A stretch of 64,000 nucleotides of DNA from Amycolatopsis sp. NBC_01488. GTDB lineage: Bacteria > Actinomycetota > Actinomycetes > Mycobacteriales > Pseudonocardiaceae. The notes under the pieces are model-generated. The model saw nothing but the letters and a program-made list of their open reading frames with translations. It was not told the origin of the DNA and did not search any database. Where the stretch lies: assembly GCF_036227105.1 (NCBI RefSeq), contig NZ_CP109434.1, forward strand, positions 1,988,001-2,052,000, written 5' to 3'. The translations under genes were made by a program, and so were the position numbers. Position 1 is the stretch's first letter. Each line of letters opens with the position of its first letter. This document shows positions 28,330 through 37,039 of the stretch, in pieces.

Positions 28330-29267
28330 TGCACACGCACCTTGGGGTTGAGCCAGCCATAGGCGATGTCGACGAGCAGGTTGATCACGACGACGATCAA
28401 GGTGAACACGACTGCGACTCCTTGAATCATCCGCACGTCGTGCTGCGTGGTGGCCTGCACGGCGAGGCCGCCCAACCCGGGCATCGCGAAGACCGTCTCG
28501 ATCAGCACGGTGCCGTTGAGCAGGCTGACGAACACCACCCCGATCACCGTGACCACAGGCAGGGCTGCGTTGCGCAGGCTGTGCCGCAGAATGATCGACG
28601 TTTCGGACACTCCGTTGGCGCGCAGGACGTGCACGAAATCGCGGGACAGCGCGGTGAGCATGCCGTCTCGGGTCTGTTTGGCCACGGTTGCCATCCCGTG
28701 CACGGCGAGCGCAACGACGGGCAACACCAGCGCCACGATCCAGCCACTGGGCGATTTCGCCAGCGGGACGTAGCCGGTGGCAGGGAAGACCCGCAGCGCG
28801 ACGGCGAACAGCGTCACCAGCACCAGACCGAGCCAGAAGCTGGGCAGGGCGAACCCGGCCAGCGCGAGCACATCCACGACCCGCCCTAGTTTCCCGGGAC
28901 GGATCGCGCTCACGACACCGAGAGCGATGCCGAGGAGCGCAGCGACGAGCGTCGCACCGACGATCAGCGACATGGTGACGCTGAGCCGGTTGGCGATCTC
29001 GGCACCGACACTCAGACCACTGATCTGCGACACGCCCAGCTTGCCGTGCAGCGCCGAGATCAGCCATTGCCAGTACTGCACCAGCATCGGCCGGTCCAGG
29101 CCGAGTTGGTGACGCAGCTGGGTGTATGCCTCGGGCGTGTAGTTCTCCCCGAGGATGGCCCGTGCCGTGTCACCGGGCGTCAGCGCCTGCAGCACGAAGG
29201 TGAGCAACGAGACGAACACCACCAGCGGGACAGAGACGAGCAGCCGCCGTGCGATCAGCCTCCACAT
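28326..29267 (-). CDS. Peptide-type ABC transporter permease (DppB-like)
   Basis: A 313-residue permease with about six membrane helices. Typical DppB features: MWRLIARRLLVSVPLVVFVS at the start, LTPGDTARAILGENYTPE and LGLDRPMLVQYWQW, and the EAA loop region FVHVLRANGVSETSIILRHS. Start ATG 29267 has GGAGTG upstream. It sits 39 bp downstream of the binding-protein gene and overlaps the next gene by 4 nt. Confidence 0.93.
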   Translation of the reverse strand: MWRLIARRLLVSVPLVVFVSLLTFVLQALTPGDTARAILGENYTPEAYTQLRHQLGLDRPMLVQYWQWLISALHGKLGVSQISGLSVGAEIANRLSVTMSLIVGATLVAALLGIALGVVSAIRPGKLGRVVDVLALAGFALPSFWLGLVLVTLFAVALRVFPATGYVPLAKSPSGWIVALVLPVVALAVHGMATVAKQTRDGMLTALSRDFVHVLRANGVSETSIILRHSLRNAALPVVTVIGVVFVSLLNGTVLIETVFAMPGLGGLAVQATTQHDVRMIQGVAVVFTLIVVVINLLVDIAYGWLNPKVRVQ

Positions 29268-29306
29268 AGGTTCACACTCCTTTCCACTCCCGTGTGACAC
29301 GTGCAA

Positions 29307-30896
29307 TCAGGATGAGGTGGGGTGCCACTCGAGCGGGTTGGCCAGCGGCTCGGCCGGTGTCACCGTCACGCCGGATACCGTGGACCGGGAGAAGTAGAAC
29401 AGCGGGGAGAAGGTGACCGGCACGAACCAGCCCAGCTCGGCGACGCGCTCGATGATCTGCTGGTCCAGCTGGGCGCGGTGTACATCGTCAGCGGAGGCGG
29501 CTTGCTGATACAGGCTCGTGAGTTCGGCATCGGTGCTGTCGAACGGGTTCCAGAAGCCCTTGGGCAGCAGCAGGAGTTGCGCCATCAGGTGGACCGGCAG
29601 GCTACCGAACGCGATCCCGTAGGCGGGGTATGTCTTGCTGCGGACGTCCTGCTGGAACTTGCTGCTCTCGGCGTCGTTGGTCATCTGCAGCTGCACGCCG
29701 ACCTGTTTGAGGTTGTCGGCCATCGCCTGCACCACGTTGTTGGAACTGGCTTGCGAGGTGGTGAGCACGGGCAGGGTGAGACCGTTCGGGTAGCCGGCTT
29801 CAGCGAGGAGCTGTTTCGCCTTGCCGGGGTCGTAGGGGTAGGTGGTCGTGGTGGTGGCGCCGTCGCCGCCCGGGAGTTGGATCTGTTCGGTCGCGGTGCC
29901 GTAGTCACCGAATAGTGCCTTGGTGATCTGTTGGCGGTCGACGGCGTAGTTGAGGGCTTGGCGTACCCGCACGTCGCGCAGGGCCGGGACGAGGGTCCCG
30001 TTGCGGTCGGCCAGGGCGAGGCCGAAGAAGTTCGACGGCGCGTAGGCGATGGTCAAGCCGGCAGACTTGGCCGAGTTGACGGTGGTGTAGTTGCCCGAGA
30101 TCACGTCGACCTGCCCTGTCTTGAGCGCGGCGAGGGCGGTGTTCGGGTTGGGAATGACCTTGACGACCACCGTCTGGTAGTGAGCTGCGGCTTTGTCCCA
30201 GTGGCTGGGGTTGACGTGGTAGGTGTAGTGGTCGTTCGGGACGCTCTGGGTGGGATCGAGCACGTACTGGCCAGTTCCCGCTGACTGCGTGGCCAGCACG
30301 GTCGATTCCTGCAGGGCGTTGCTGCTGACCATCCCGGGCAGCGTGTCCTGGGTGAAGATGGTGGGCAGGATGGGGTTGGGCTGCTGCAGGGTGAGTCGGA
30401 CGGTGAGCGGATCGACCACCAACACCGTCGAAGATTTGGCGACGTTGGCCGCGGTGCCCGAACCGACCTTGGCCAGATGGTCGAAGTTGGCTTTGACCAC
30501 ATCCGCAGTGAGTGCCGATCCGTCGCTGAAGGTGACGTTCGGCCGCAGATGTAGCTCAAAGACTCTGTTGCCCGAGCCCACATAATTCCATGACGTCGCG
30601 AGGCTGGGTTTCAGCGTTCCGTTCGGTGCCCGGTAGATCAGCGGGTCGTAGGCCAAAAACAGGTAGGTCTGTCCGTTTCCTGTGGTCTTGGCGGGATCGA
30701 GGCTGGGGGGCGGTGAGGCCACGCCGAGCGTGAGTGTCTGCGCCTGTGTTCCAGAACTGCCGGGATCGCCAGTGTCGCCACAGGCGCTGACGATGAGGAG
30801 TACGGCAGCTGTCAGGGTGAGCGTTCGTGCCCGGAGCGAGAAACCCGTGCGGAGTCGGCGGGGGTGGCGCGCGCGGATGGTGTGGGGATGGTTCAT
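29307..30896 (-). CDS. Peptide-type solute-binding lipoprotein (SBP_bac_5)
   Basis: A 529-residue extracytoplasmic binding protein. A basic N-terminus and hydrophobic stretch end in a lipobox LIVSAC, predicting lipidation at Cys ~39. The mature part has the family-5 start LTLGVASPPPSLDPAKT and the FELHLRPNVTFSDGSALTADVV block. It delivers ligand (a peptide, opine-like or other amide compound) to the permeases that follow. Encoded 119 bp downstream of the CocE-like hydrolase, in the same direction, linking uptake with hydrolysis. Confidence 0.93.
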   Translation of the reverse strand: MNHPHTIRARHPRRLRTGFSLRARTLTLTAAVLLIVSACGDTGDPGSSGTQAQTLTLGVASPPPSLDPAKTTGNGQTYLFLAYDPLIYRAPNGTLKPSLATSWNYVGSGNRVFELHLRPNVTFSDGSALTADVVKANFDHLAKVGSGTAANVAKSSTVLVVDPLTVRLTLQQPNPILPTIFTQDTLPGMVSSNALQESTVLATQSAGTGQYVLDPTQSVPNDHYTYHVNPSHWDKAAAHYQTVVVKVIPNPNTALAALKTGQVDVISGNYTTVNSAKSAGLTIAYAPSNFFGLALADRNGTLVPALRDVRVRQALNYAVDRQQITKALFGDYGTATEQIQLPGGDGATTTTTYPYDPGKAKQLLAEAGYPNGLTLPVLTTSQASSNNVVQAMADNLKQVGVQLQMTNDAESSKFQQDVRSKTYPAYGIAFGSLPVHLMAQLLLLPKGFWNPFDSTDAELTSLYQQAASADDVHRAQLDQQIIERVAELGWFVPVTFSPLFYFSRSTVSGVTVTPAEPLANPLEWHPTSS

Positions 30897-31015
30897 TGCT
30901 AGTCGACCTCATTGTCGTGTTCTAGCCGGATAGGCGGTAGGGAGAAGCTAGATCGCGGGGCGGGCGGTGCTTGCCGCGCAGTACGGTCGCGGGCGGGGAC
31001 GCCGAAGTGTGGTCC

Positions 31016-33019
31016 TCATTGGAGGATCAGCCCCGCGCGTAGTTCGGCCAGCTGTTCCGCTTCCGGGATTCTGCGGGGATGTTCGTGCTCGTCGGTCCAT
31101 ATCGGTGATTCCCACGATCGTGAGTAGACGGTGTCGCGGTCGATGGTGACGGCGGCGTGGGCCCACAGCACCGCCCGCGTACAGCGGATTTTGACCTCAG
31201 CGGTGATCGTCTCGCCAGTGCGCAGGTCGACCGCGCACCGGTAGGTGCCGGTAACCGTTGCGTTTTCGGGGTGGGCGGCGAGCACGCTAGCGTGGGTGTC
31301 GTCGGCGAAGTCGATGCGATGCCCTCCGACGGGAGACGTGGCGTCGAGGCGGGAACCGAAGGACACCTCGACGCCGTCGTTGATCGGGTCGCGGGTGATG
31401 GTCCAGTGGCCGCCGAACCCGGGCGGGATCGCCGCCAACGTCGCCGAGCGGTCCACCGCAGGCAGCGTGGTGTCCTCGCCCAGGGTCGGGGCCGCGATGG
31501 GAAGAGCCAGCTCGACACCAGTGACGGGAATCGGCGCGGGATTGGCGAGTGGCTGCAGCAGCGGGAAGTCCGCATCGCTCAGGGCGACCCGCACCCTATG
31601 CCCTGCTGCGACCCGGTAGGCCGTGCGGCGCAACGATACGCGGTAGACCGGTCCGGGCGCGCCGGAGTTGATGCCCGCGGTGATCAGGGTCGAGCGGCCC
31701 TCGGGGTCGACATCACACAGGCGCGCCACCAGACGTGGCACGGGCGGATGCCCGTCGGGCACGTACACCACGACCTCCGGGACACCGGCGATGATCTGCT
31801 CGATGGCGAGCGGGTCGCTGGTGCAGGCCAGGGCGCGGTGATCATCGTCGGACTGGTCCAGCGGGCCTCCGCGGCCGGCACCGATGTTGCACAGCCCACT
31901 CGCGGTGCCGACCGTCGGATCCGGCTGGTGTTCGGCGATCGGGCTCGGCGCCGGTACACCACCCGTCTGGCCGGCTTCGAGGGTGGTGTCGCGACCGGTG
32001 GCGAGCTTGATCGTGGCGTAGCCCGGCGGCCAGGACGGGTAGTGCCGCCATCCGGGCCGCGCGCCCTGCACGTAGACGGTGACGGGAGGTTCGGTCATCA
32101 CGTCGTTGGGCTCGCCACGCAGCCAGTGATCCCACCAGCGGAGGAGGATCGGCAGGTACTCCAGCGCCTCGACCGGCGCTTCGTTCGGCAACGTGTGCAT
32201 CCACGGTCCGACCAGGAGCTTTTTCGGGCCGCCCAGCCGTTCGTAAGCGCGGACCATGGGGTCGGTGTAGAGGTCGCGCCACCCGGTGGTGCACAACGTT
32301 GGGATTGTGATTCGGGCCGGGTCGAGCCGCCAATCCTGCCAGGCGGGGTCGGTGGGGGCCAGGTTCCCGGTCAATAGCGCGGGGTCGAGCGCGCGCAGCC
32401 GGTCTCGCCAGCGTCGGTGTTCCTCGGGTGACGACGGGTCGAGCAGCGACGGGAGCAGTTGGTACAGCAGGTTCGTGCCGGTGCGACGGACGAGGTTGTG
32501 GACGATACTGCGCGCGCCCCCGGGGTACATGGCGTCGGTCTTCACGTCGTGCGGGGCTGCTTGCACGATGGCCGCTTTCAGCTGGGGCGGGCGGCGGTGT
32601 GCGGTGGCCAGTGTGGTCAGACCGCCCGCGCAGTGCCCCCACATGCCCACGTCTCCGCTGCACCACGGTTGGCTGGCCGCCCACGCGACCGCGGCGACAC
32701 CGTCCTCACCTTGGCCGGTGTCCAGTAGCGAGCGCGCCGCTCCGTCGGAGGAACCGACACCGCGCGTGTCCACCAGTAGACAGGCGTAGCCGCGTTGTGC
32801 GAAAAACTGTTGCCATGCCTGGTATTTGAGCCCGCCGAGGAAGTCTTTGCGGTAGGGTAGCAGCATGAGCAGGGCAGGCGTGGGTTGGTCAGTGACCGGC
32901 CGCCACAGATCTGCGGCTAGGGTCACCGCAGGGTCGTCGGTCGGTATGCGCACATCGCGATGGATGGACACCCCATACAGGGTGGGTGTGCGGCCCGGTG
33001 CGGAAGTGGTGATCGTCAT
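31016..33019 (-). CDS. CocE/NonD-family hydrolase with Cys at the nucleophile position
   Basis: The family includes cocaine esterase, alpha-amino-acid ester hydrolases and X-Pro dipeptidyl peptidases. The 667-residue protein has the alpha/beta-hydrolase core (residues ~20-340) and a C-terminal jelly-roll (~430-660). The oxyanion Tyr region LLPYRKD and the catalytic His block LVGPWMHT are present. The nucleophile elbow reads GMWGHC130AGG, where the family has Ser (codon TGC). No signal peptide is visible, so it acts in the cytoplasm, probably on what the adjacent ABC transporter brings in. Start ATG 33019 has GAGGAGAAGG upstream. Cys could give a thiol hydrolase or a crippled enzyme; the otherwise intact gene favours the former. 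Confidence 0.85.
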   Translation of the reverse strand: MTITTSAPGRTPTLYGVSIHRDVRIPTDDPAVTLAADLWRPVTDQPTPALLMLLPYRKDFLGGLKYQAWQQFFAQRGYACLLVDTRGVGSSDGAARSLLDTGQGEDGVAAVAWAASQPWCSGDVGMWGHCAGGLTTLATAHRRPPQLKAAIVQAAPHDVKTDAMYPGGARSIVHNLVRRTGTNLLYQLLPSLLDPSSPEEHRRWRDRLRALDPALLTGNLAPTDPAWQDWRLDPARITIPTLCTTGWRDLYTDPMVRAYERLGGPKKLLVGPWMHTLPNEAPVEALEYLPILLRWWDHWLRGEPNDVMTEPPVTVYVQGARPGWRHYPSWPPGYATIKLATGRDTTLEAGQTGGVPAPSPIAEHQPDPTVGTASGLCNIGAGRGGPLDQSDDDHRALACTSDPLAIEQIIAGVPEVVVYVPDGHPPVPRLVARLCDVDPEGRSTLITAGINSGAPGPVYRVSLRRTAYRVAAGHRVRVALSDADFPLLQPLANPAPIPVTGVELALPIAAPTLGEDTTLPAVDRSATLAAIPPGFGGHWTITRDPINDGVEVSFGSRLDATSPVGGHRIDFADDTHASVLAAHPENATVTGTYRCAVDLRTGETITAEVKIRCTRAVLWAHAAVTIDRDTVYSRSWESPIWTDEHEHPRRIPEAEQLAELRAGLILQ

Positions 33020-33069
33020 GCCCTTCTCCTCGTTGAGCGAGCGGTGGGACTGAGCCGGGGCATGGTCGG

Positions 33070-33921
33070 TTACGCGGGGTGCATAATGTCCGCGGGCGCA
33101 GGCGCCGCGTCGGCGAGCAGCCGCTGGGCACGCTCGAGGATGGGCTGATCGACCATGCCGCCGGCGACCACGGTGGCCGAGTCCCCTGCACCGTCGAGCA
33201 CTGCCCGTGCCCACTGGATTTCCTCAGATGTGGGCGCGAGTTCCCGGTGGATCGCGTCGATCTGGCGGGGGTGAATGCACAGCCGCCCGGTGTAGCCCAG
33301 CTCGCGCGCGTGGCGAGTGTCAGCAACGAGTACGGCGTCATTGTCGAGGGCCGTCGTGACACCATCCAATGGAGAGGCAATGCCGGCCGCTGCGGAAGCG
33401 AGCACGACGGCGCAGCGGGCCGCTGCGAGCGCGGCGTGGCTGGTGTGGGCGACGCCGAGCTCCGCGGCGAGATCACCGTTGCCAAAGGCCAGCCGGGCCA
33501 CACCGGGAGCGGCTGCGATTGCGGTGGCGTTCACAATGCCTTGTGCCGTCTCGAGAATGGGCACGATCCAGGACCCGGGGGCCAGCCGGCTCCACAGGTC
33601 GTCGATGTCGTCGCGGCTTGTCGCTTTGGGGAGCAGGACGGTCGTGGGACCGCCCAGTGACGCCACGTCATCGCCATACCACCGGGTGGTGCGACTGTTC
33701 ACTCGAACGAAGCCGGGGCCGCCCTGATCACGCCACTGCCGTACATTCCGGCGTGCGACGAGCTTGTCCTCGCCTGCGACAGCGTCTTCCAGGTCGAGCA
33801 CGATCGCGTCGGCGCCGGCGGCCGCGGCTTTGCCGAACCGATCGGGCCGGTGACCGGGCACGAACAGGATCGTGCGCGCAGTGACCACCGCCGTCGGCGG
33901 TCTTGGGTCGGTGGTAGTCAT
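33070..33921 (-). CDS. CitE-like CoA-ester lyase (citramalyl-CoA/malyl-CoA lyase type)
   Basis: A 283-residue paralogue of 20588-21403. Blocks: ILFVPGHRPDRFGKAAAAGA, the metal site LDLEDAVAGEDK, VPILETAQGIVNATAI, LAFGNGDLAAELG and LCIHPRQIDAIH. Start ATG 33921. It lies between a class III CoA-transferase and the CocE-like hydrolase in one direction. With the CoA-transferase and MaoC hydratase it matches the transferase-hydratase-lyase triad that converts itaconate (or mesaconate) to pyruvate and acetyl-CoA in the Ict/Ich/Ccl pathway. The specific substrate is inferred, not shown. Confidence 0.87.
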   Translation of the reverse strand: MTTTDPRPPTAVVTARTILFVPGHRPDRFGKAAAAGADAIVLDLEDAVAGEDKLVARRNVRQWRDQGGPGFVRVNSRTTRWYGDDVASLGGPTTVLLPKATSRDDIDDLWSRLAPGSWIVPILETAQGIVNATAIAAAPGVARLAFGNGDLAAELGVAHTSHAALAAARCAVVLASAAAGIASPLDGVTTALDNDAVLVADTRHARELGYTGRLCIHPRQIDAIHRELAPTSEEIQWARAVLDGAGDSATVVAGGMVDQPILERAQRLLADAAPAPADIMHPA

Positions 33922-33994
33922 TGCTGCGGTGTCCTTCCTGGCACGGCGAGCCTCTCGGTGGTTCGAGGAGTGGAGGTTCGCTCCGGCGGATGGG

Positions 33995-35230
33995 TTATGA
34001 CGGTCGCGCGACTGCAGCGTCCCCGGCGGGGGCTGGGGAGCCGAATGCCCCGGCGGCACGCAGTCCGGCCAGTGTGGACTCGCCGTAGCCGAGCAGCTCG
34101 TGCAGCACCGTCGCGGTGTGTTCGCCCCGTTCGGGAGCGCGATCGTGATCCTGTCGTGGCGTTCCCACCCGGACCGGGGTGTTGACGTGCGCGACTTTCC
34201 CGAACTTGGGATGGGACGTCGAGATGATCATGTCGCGAGCCTGGGTGTGGTCGTCGGATAGGGCTTGCTCGACGGTGTTGATCGGCCCGCAGGGCACGGC
34301 TGCGGCGCGCAGGTCCGCTAGCCAGTCTGCCACGGGCCGGGTGCGGAATTCCTTGTCCAGGATCGGTTCCAGTTCGTCGCGATTCGCGAGCCGGTCGGCG
34401 AAGGTCACGAACCGCGGGTCGGTGGCCAGATCGGGACGCTCGAGCACCCGCGTGAGCCGCTGCCAGAACTTCTCCTTCGCGCAGCCCGCGACCAGCCATC
34501 CATCGGACGCGGGAAAGACTTGGAAGGGCACCAAGGACGGGTGTGCGGACCGGCGGGTCCGGGTCGGTTCGAATCCCTCGTTGAGATGCCAGGTTGCCAG
34601 GTAAGTGAGCATGCTGATCGCGGTGTCGAACAGGCTGACGTCGCAGTCCATGCCGGTACCGGTGCGGCGCGCGGCATGTACACCAGCCAGCAGCGACAGC
34701 CCGGCCGCGTAGCCGCCGGAGAAGTCCACCAGCGACAGCCCGGTCTTCGCTGGCGGGGAGCCCGGTTCCCCAGTCAAGGTCATCCACCCGGCGTGGCCCT
34801 GCAACACGTAGTCATAGCCGGGCTCGCTGGCCCGCGGTCCGGTCATCCCGAACCCGGACAGCGAGCAGCACACGATCGCCGGATTGAGGTGCTTGAGGTC
34901 GTCATAGCGGATGCGTAATCGAGCCGGGACGTCGCCACGCAGGTTCGAGTAGACCGCGTCGGCGTGGCGAACCAGTTCCTCGAAGACCTGTCGGCCATGT
35001 TCGTTCCGCAGGTCCAAGCTGATGCTGTGCTTGTTGCGGTTGAACGACTGGTAGAACAGCGAGTCCTCGCCCTCCGCGTAGGGCGGCACGTACCGGGCCA
35101 CGTCGCCGCCCGTGGCGGGGTCCTCGATCTTGATGACTTCGGCCCCGAGGTCGGCCAGCAGCAGGGAGCCGAACGGGCCGGCACCGTACTGTTCGACCGC
35201 GAGGATGCGGACATCATCCAGCGGTCTCAT
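33995..35230 (-). CDS. Class III (CaiB/BaiF) CoA-transferase
   Basis: A 411-residue enzyme that moves CoA between carboxylic acids via an aspartyl-CoA thioester intermediate. Family features: LLADLGAEVIKIEDPATGGD near residue 25-45, NRNKHSISLDL, GFGMTGPRASEPGYDYVLQG and the LSLVDFSGGYAAG block, where the catalytic Asp is expected. The start overlaps the hydratase stop by 4 nt (35227-35230). In the catabolic reading it activates the free acid released by the hydrolase, probably using succinyl-CoA. Confidence 0.9.
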   Translation of the reverse strand: MRPLDDVRILAVEQYGAGPFGSLLLADLGAEVIKIEDPATGGDVARYVPPYAEGEDSLFYQSFNRNKHSISLDLRNEHGRQVFEELVRHADAVYSNLRGDVPARLRIRYDDLKHLNPAIVCCSLSGFGMTGPRASEPGYDYVLQGHAGWMTLTGEPGSPPAKTGLSLVDFSGGYAAGLSLLAGVHAARRTGTGMDCDVSLFDTAISMLTYLATWHLNEGFEPTRTRRSAHPSLVPFQVFPASDGWLVAGCAKEKFWQRLTRVLERPDLATDPRFVTFADRLANRDELEPILDKEFRTRPVADWLADLRAAAVPCGPINTVEQALSDDHTQARDMIISTSHPKFGKVAHVNTPVRVGTPRQDHDRAPERGEHTATVLHELLGYGESTLAGLRAAGAFGSPAPAGDAAVARPS

Positions 35231-35757
35231 ACCGGGCTCGCCTCCCGCGCGTCGAACGGCTGCTTAGCGGCCGGGAACATCGTGGTGGTCTTTTGCCCCT
35301 CCTTGTAGACCAGGAAGGTGCGGGTGTAGGAAAGCACTTCGTCTCCGTTTTGGTTCAGGCCACGGGTTTTCACGTGCACCAGTCCCGCGTGCGAGCGACT
35401 CTTGGACTCACGTTTGCTCAGCACCTGGGTCTCCGACCACAGTGTGTCCCCGGCGAAGACGGGATGGGTGAGCTTGATGTTTTCCCAGCCCAAGTTGGCG
35501 ATGGCGTTGAAGCTGGTGTCGATCACGCTTTGCCCTGCGACGATGGCCAGGGAGAGGGTGGAATTCACCAAACAGCGCCCGAACTCGCTCGCCCGGCCGA
35601 CCTCGGTGTTGAAGTGGGGCTCGGCGGTATTCATCGTCAACAGAGTGAACCAGGTGTTGTCGACCTCGGTGACCGTACGACCCAAGGGATGCTGATACAC
35701 GTCGCCGACTTCGAAATCCTCGTAAAACCGACCCTGCCATCCCGGCTTAATAGTCAC
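35227..35757 (-). CDS. MaoC-family dicarboxylyl-CoA hydratase (itaconyl/mesaconyl-CoA hydratase-like)
   Basis: A 176-residue single hot-dog hydratase, first gene of the catabolic operon. GTG 35757 was chosen because GGAGGGAAGA lies directly upstream. An in-frame start at 35823 exists but its ribosome binding site is poor. Conserved blocks GDVYQHPLGRTVTEVDN, NTAEPHFNTEVGRASEFG and HPVFAGDTL match the paralogue at 21510-21986. The C-terminus is ~20 residues longer. A leader of about 200 nt separates it from the predicted promoter. Confidence 0.87.
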   Translation of the reverse strand: MTIKPGWQGRFYEDFEVGDVYQHPLGRTVTEVDNTWFTLLTMNTAEPHFNTEVGRASEFGRCLVNSTLSLAIVAGQSVIDTSFNAIANLGWENIKLTHPVFAGDTLWSETQVLSKRESKSRSHAGLVHVKTRGLNQNGDEVLSYTRTFLVYKEGQKTTTMFPAAKQPFDAREASPV

Positions 35758-35966
35758 TCTTCCCTCCAGCAATGCAGTCTTATCTGATCTGAAACCGCGG
35801 ATACGAAAGACCTCGACCGGCACTCACGCAGTATTGACTCACCTGTACTCGGAAAGCGCGAAGAATGTGCCGTACGCTCCGGACTCAGACAGCCAGTTCG
35901 TGACTCGGGTTCGTTGTTCACGGTGGCCGCGGCTGCGGCCCAGTGATGTAACCGGCCGTTGTCGAG

Positions 35967-35995
35967 ACAGTAAACGTCCAATAGTTTGGTGTCAA
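35967..35995 (-). promoter_or_regulatory. Predicted sigma-70-type promoter of the catabolic operon
   Basis: On the minus strand TTGACA (35990-35995) is followed after exactly 17 nt by TACTGT (35967-35972, TAnnnT type). The spacer contains the motif shared with the gntR upstream region. Transcription would begin near 35960 and run into the MaoC hydratase gene. Confidence 0.55.
35972..35987. promoter_or_regulatory. Candidate GntR operator in the catabolic promoter
   Basis: AAACGTCCAATAGTTT, with AAAC/GTTT arms, sits almost entirely in the -35/-10 spacer of the predicted promoter. It matches 14 of 15 bases of a site upstream of the gntR gene (36779-36793) in the same orientation. Binding here would block RNA polymerase. 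Confidence 0.55.
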
Positions 35996-36006
35996 CATCG
36001 GACCGA

Positions 36007-36717
36007 TCACGATTCGGCCATGTCCTGGTAGTACTGCTGACGGGCGGCTCGCAGGTGTGCACGCATGGCCTCCCGGGCACCGGCTTGGTCGTGTCGCTCA
36101 AGGCAGTCCACAATCTCGCGATGGTCACGGTCGACGTCCAACCAAACTCGCTGCGGAGCTCGATCGCGCAGGAAACGTTCTTCTAGAACCTGGAACACGG
36201 GGCTGGCGACGATCGGCAGCAGCGGGTTGTGCGTGGCCCGGAGGATGGCCAGATGAAAGCCACCGGTGCAGCCGAAGACACGGTCCGGGTCCACGTGGTA
36301 CGGATCAAACAGCGTTGCGCGCAGGGCGGCCAGTTCCTCCTCCGTGCGCTGCAGCGCCGCGATCTCGGCCGCGGGTATCTCCAGGATTTCCCGTATCTGC
36401 ACCAGATTCGCCACGGACACCTCGGTGCCGGCCATGAGCGACAGCGCAAGGCGCAGCGAACCGCTGATCTTCTCGGCAGACGGGCGTGTCACGAACGTCC
36501 CGCCCCGCTTGCCTACCTTGATCTCCAGCAGCCCCTGGCCGGCCAGGGCGCGCAGAGCTTCCCGAACGGTGTTGCGGCCAACTCCGTATTGCGCGGACAG
36601 CTCCGCCTCCGACGGCAGCCGCTCGCCGATATGCAAGTTGCCATTCTCAATTTGTGCTCGAACGTCATGTTCGATGCGCCGCCCAGGCGTCACTGTGGGG
36701 GTATCACCGATTGCCAT
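36007..36717 (-). CDS. GntR-family regulator (FadR/FCD subfamily)
   Basis: A 236-residue transcriptional repressor-type protein. The N-terminal winged helix (residues ~15-80) contains LPSEAELSAQYGVGRNTVRE, GLLEIKVGKRGGTFV. The C-terminal FCD domain is all-helical, with the DxxFH-like metal/ligand residues around CTGGFHLAILRATHN and the DRDHREIVDCLE block. ATG 36717 has AAGGAG 9 nt upstream. It precedes the catabolic operon on the same strand, and its own upstream region and the operon promoter share a 15-bp motif, so it most likely represses both until a pathway acid or CoA ester binds. Confidence 0.9.
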   Translation of the reverse strand: MAIGDTPTVTPGRRIEHDVRAQIENGNLHIGERLPSEAELSAQYGVGRNTVREALRALAGQGLLEIKVGKRGGTFVTRPSAEKISGSLRLALSLMAGTEVSVANLVQIREILEIPAAEIAALQRTEEELAALRATLFDPYHVDPDRVFGCTGGFHLAILRATHNPLLPIVASPVFQVLEERFLRDRAPQRVWLDVDRDHREIVDCLERHDQAGAREAMRAHLRAARQQYYQDMAES

Positions 36718-37039
36718 GCGTGATGTTCTCCTTGGGCTGCTTGTTGACACTGTGATCCAGCTCGCCTACTTTACCTCAAAACGTCCAATGGTTGAGGTTC
36801 AGGCAGGCCTGTGGATCTTCCATCCGTCGCGGCTCCGGTTCGAGGCTGCTCCACTGGCGACCGAGGGTGGACACCCCATGTTCTCCGTGGGGCGCTCGCG
36901 TAGCCGTACGCTCTTCCGGCATCGGATGCGATGTCGTCGGAAGCGCAAATACTGCGAGGAATATGAAAGTCTTCAGTGAGGTGCTGGCAGTTCTGCCGTC
37001 AGCACGGTGTGGCAAAGCCATCGCCACAGAGAGGACGGA
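36718..37039. other. Upstream region of gntR
   Basis: About 320 bp holding the gntR promoter and candidate operator. No gene supported. It marks the left edge of the scrap zone that follows. Confidence 0.4.
36779..36793. promoter_or_regulatory. Candidate autoregulatory GntR operator
   Basis: AAACGTCCAATGGTT lies 62 bp upstream of the gntR start, inside a wider inverted repeat CCTCAA...TTGAGG (36774-36797). On the minus strand a possible -10 TAAAGT follows it. The same motif occurs at 35972. Confidence 0.5.

Noticed and set aside
28330..29067. N-terminal extension of the permease-ATPase fusion to about 896 residues
   Set aside because: The extra frame overlaps the DppB-like permease in another frame and is Arg-rich; the ATGA overlap at 28326-28329 gives the natural start.
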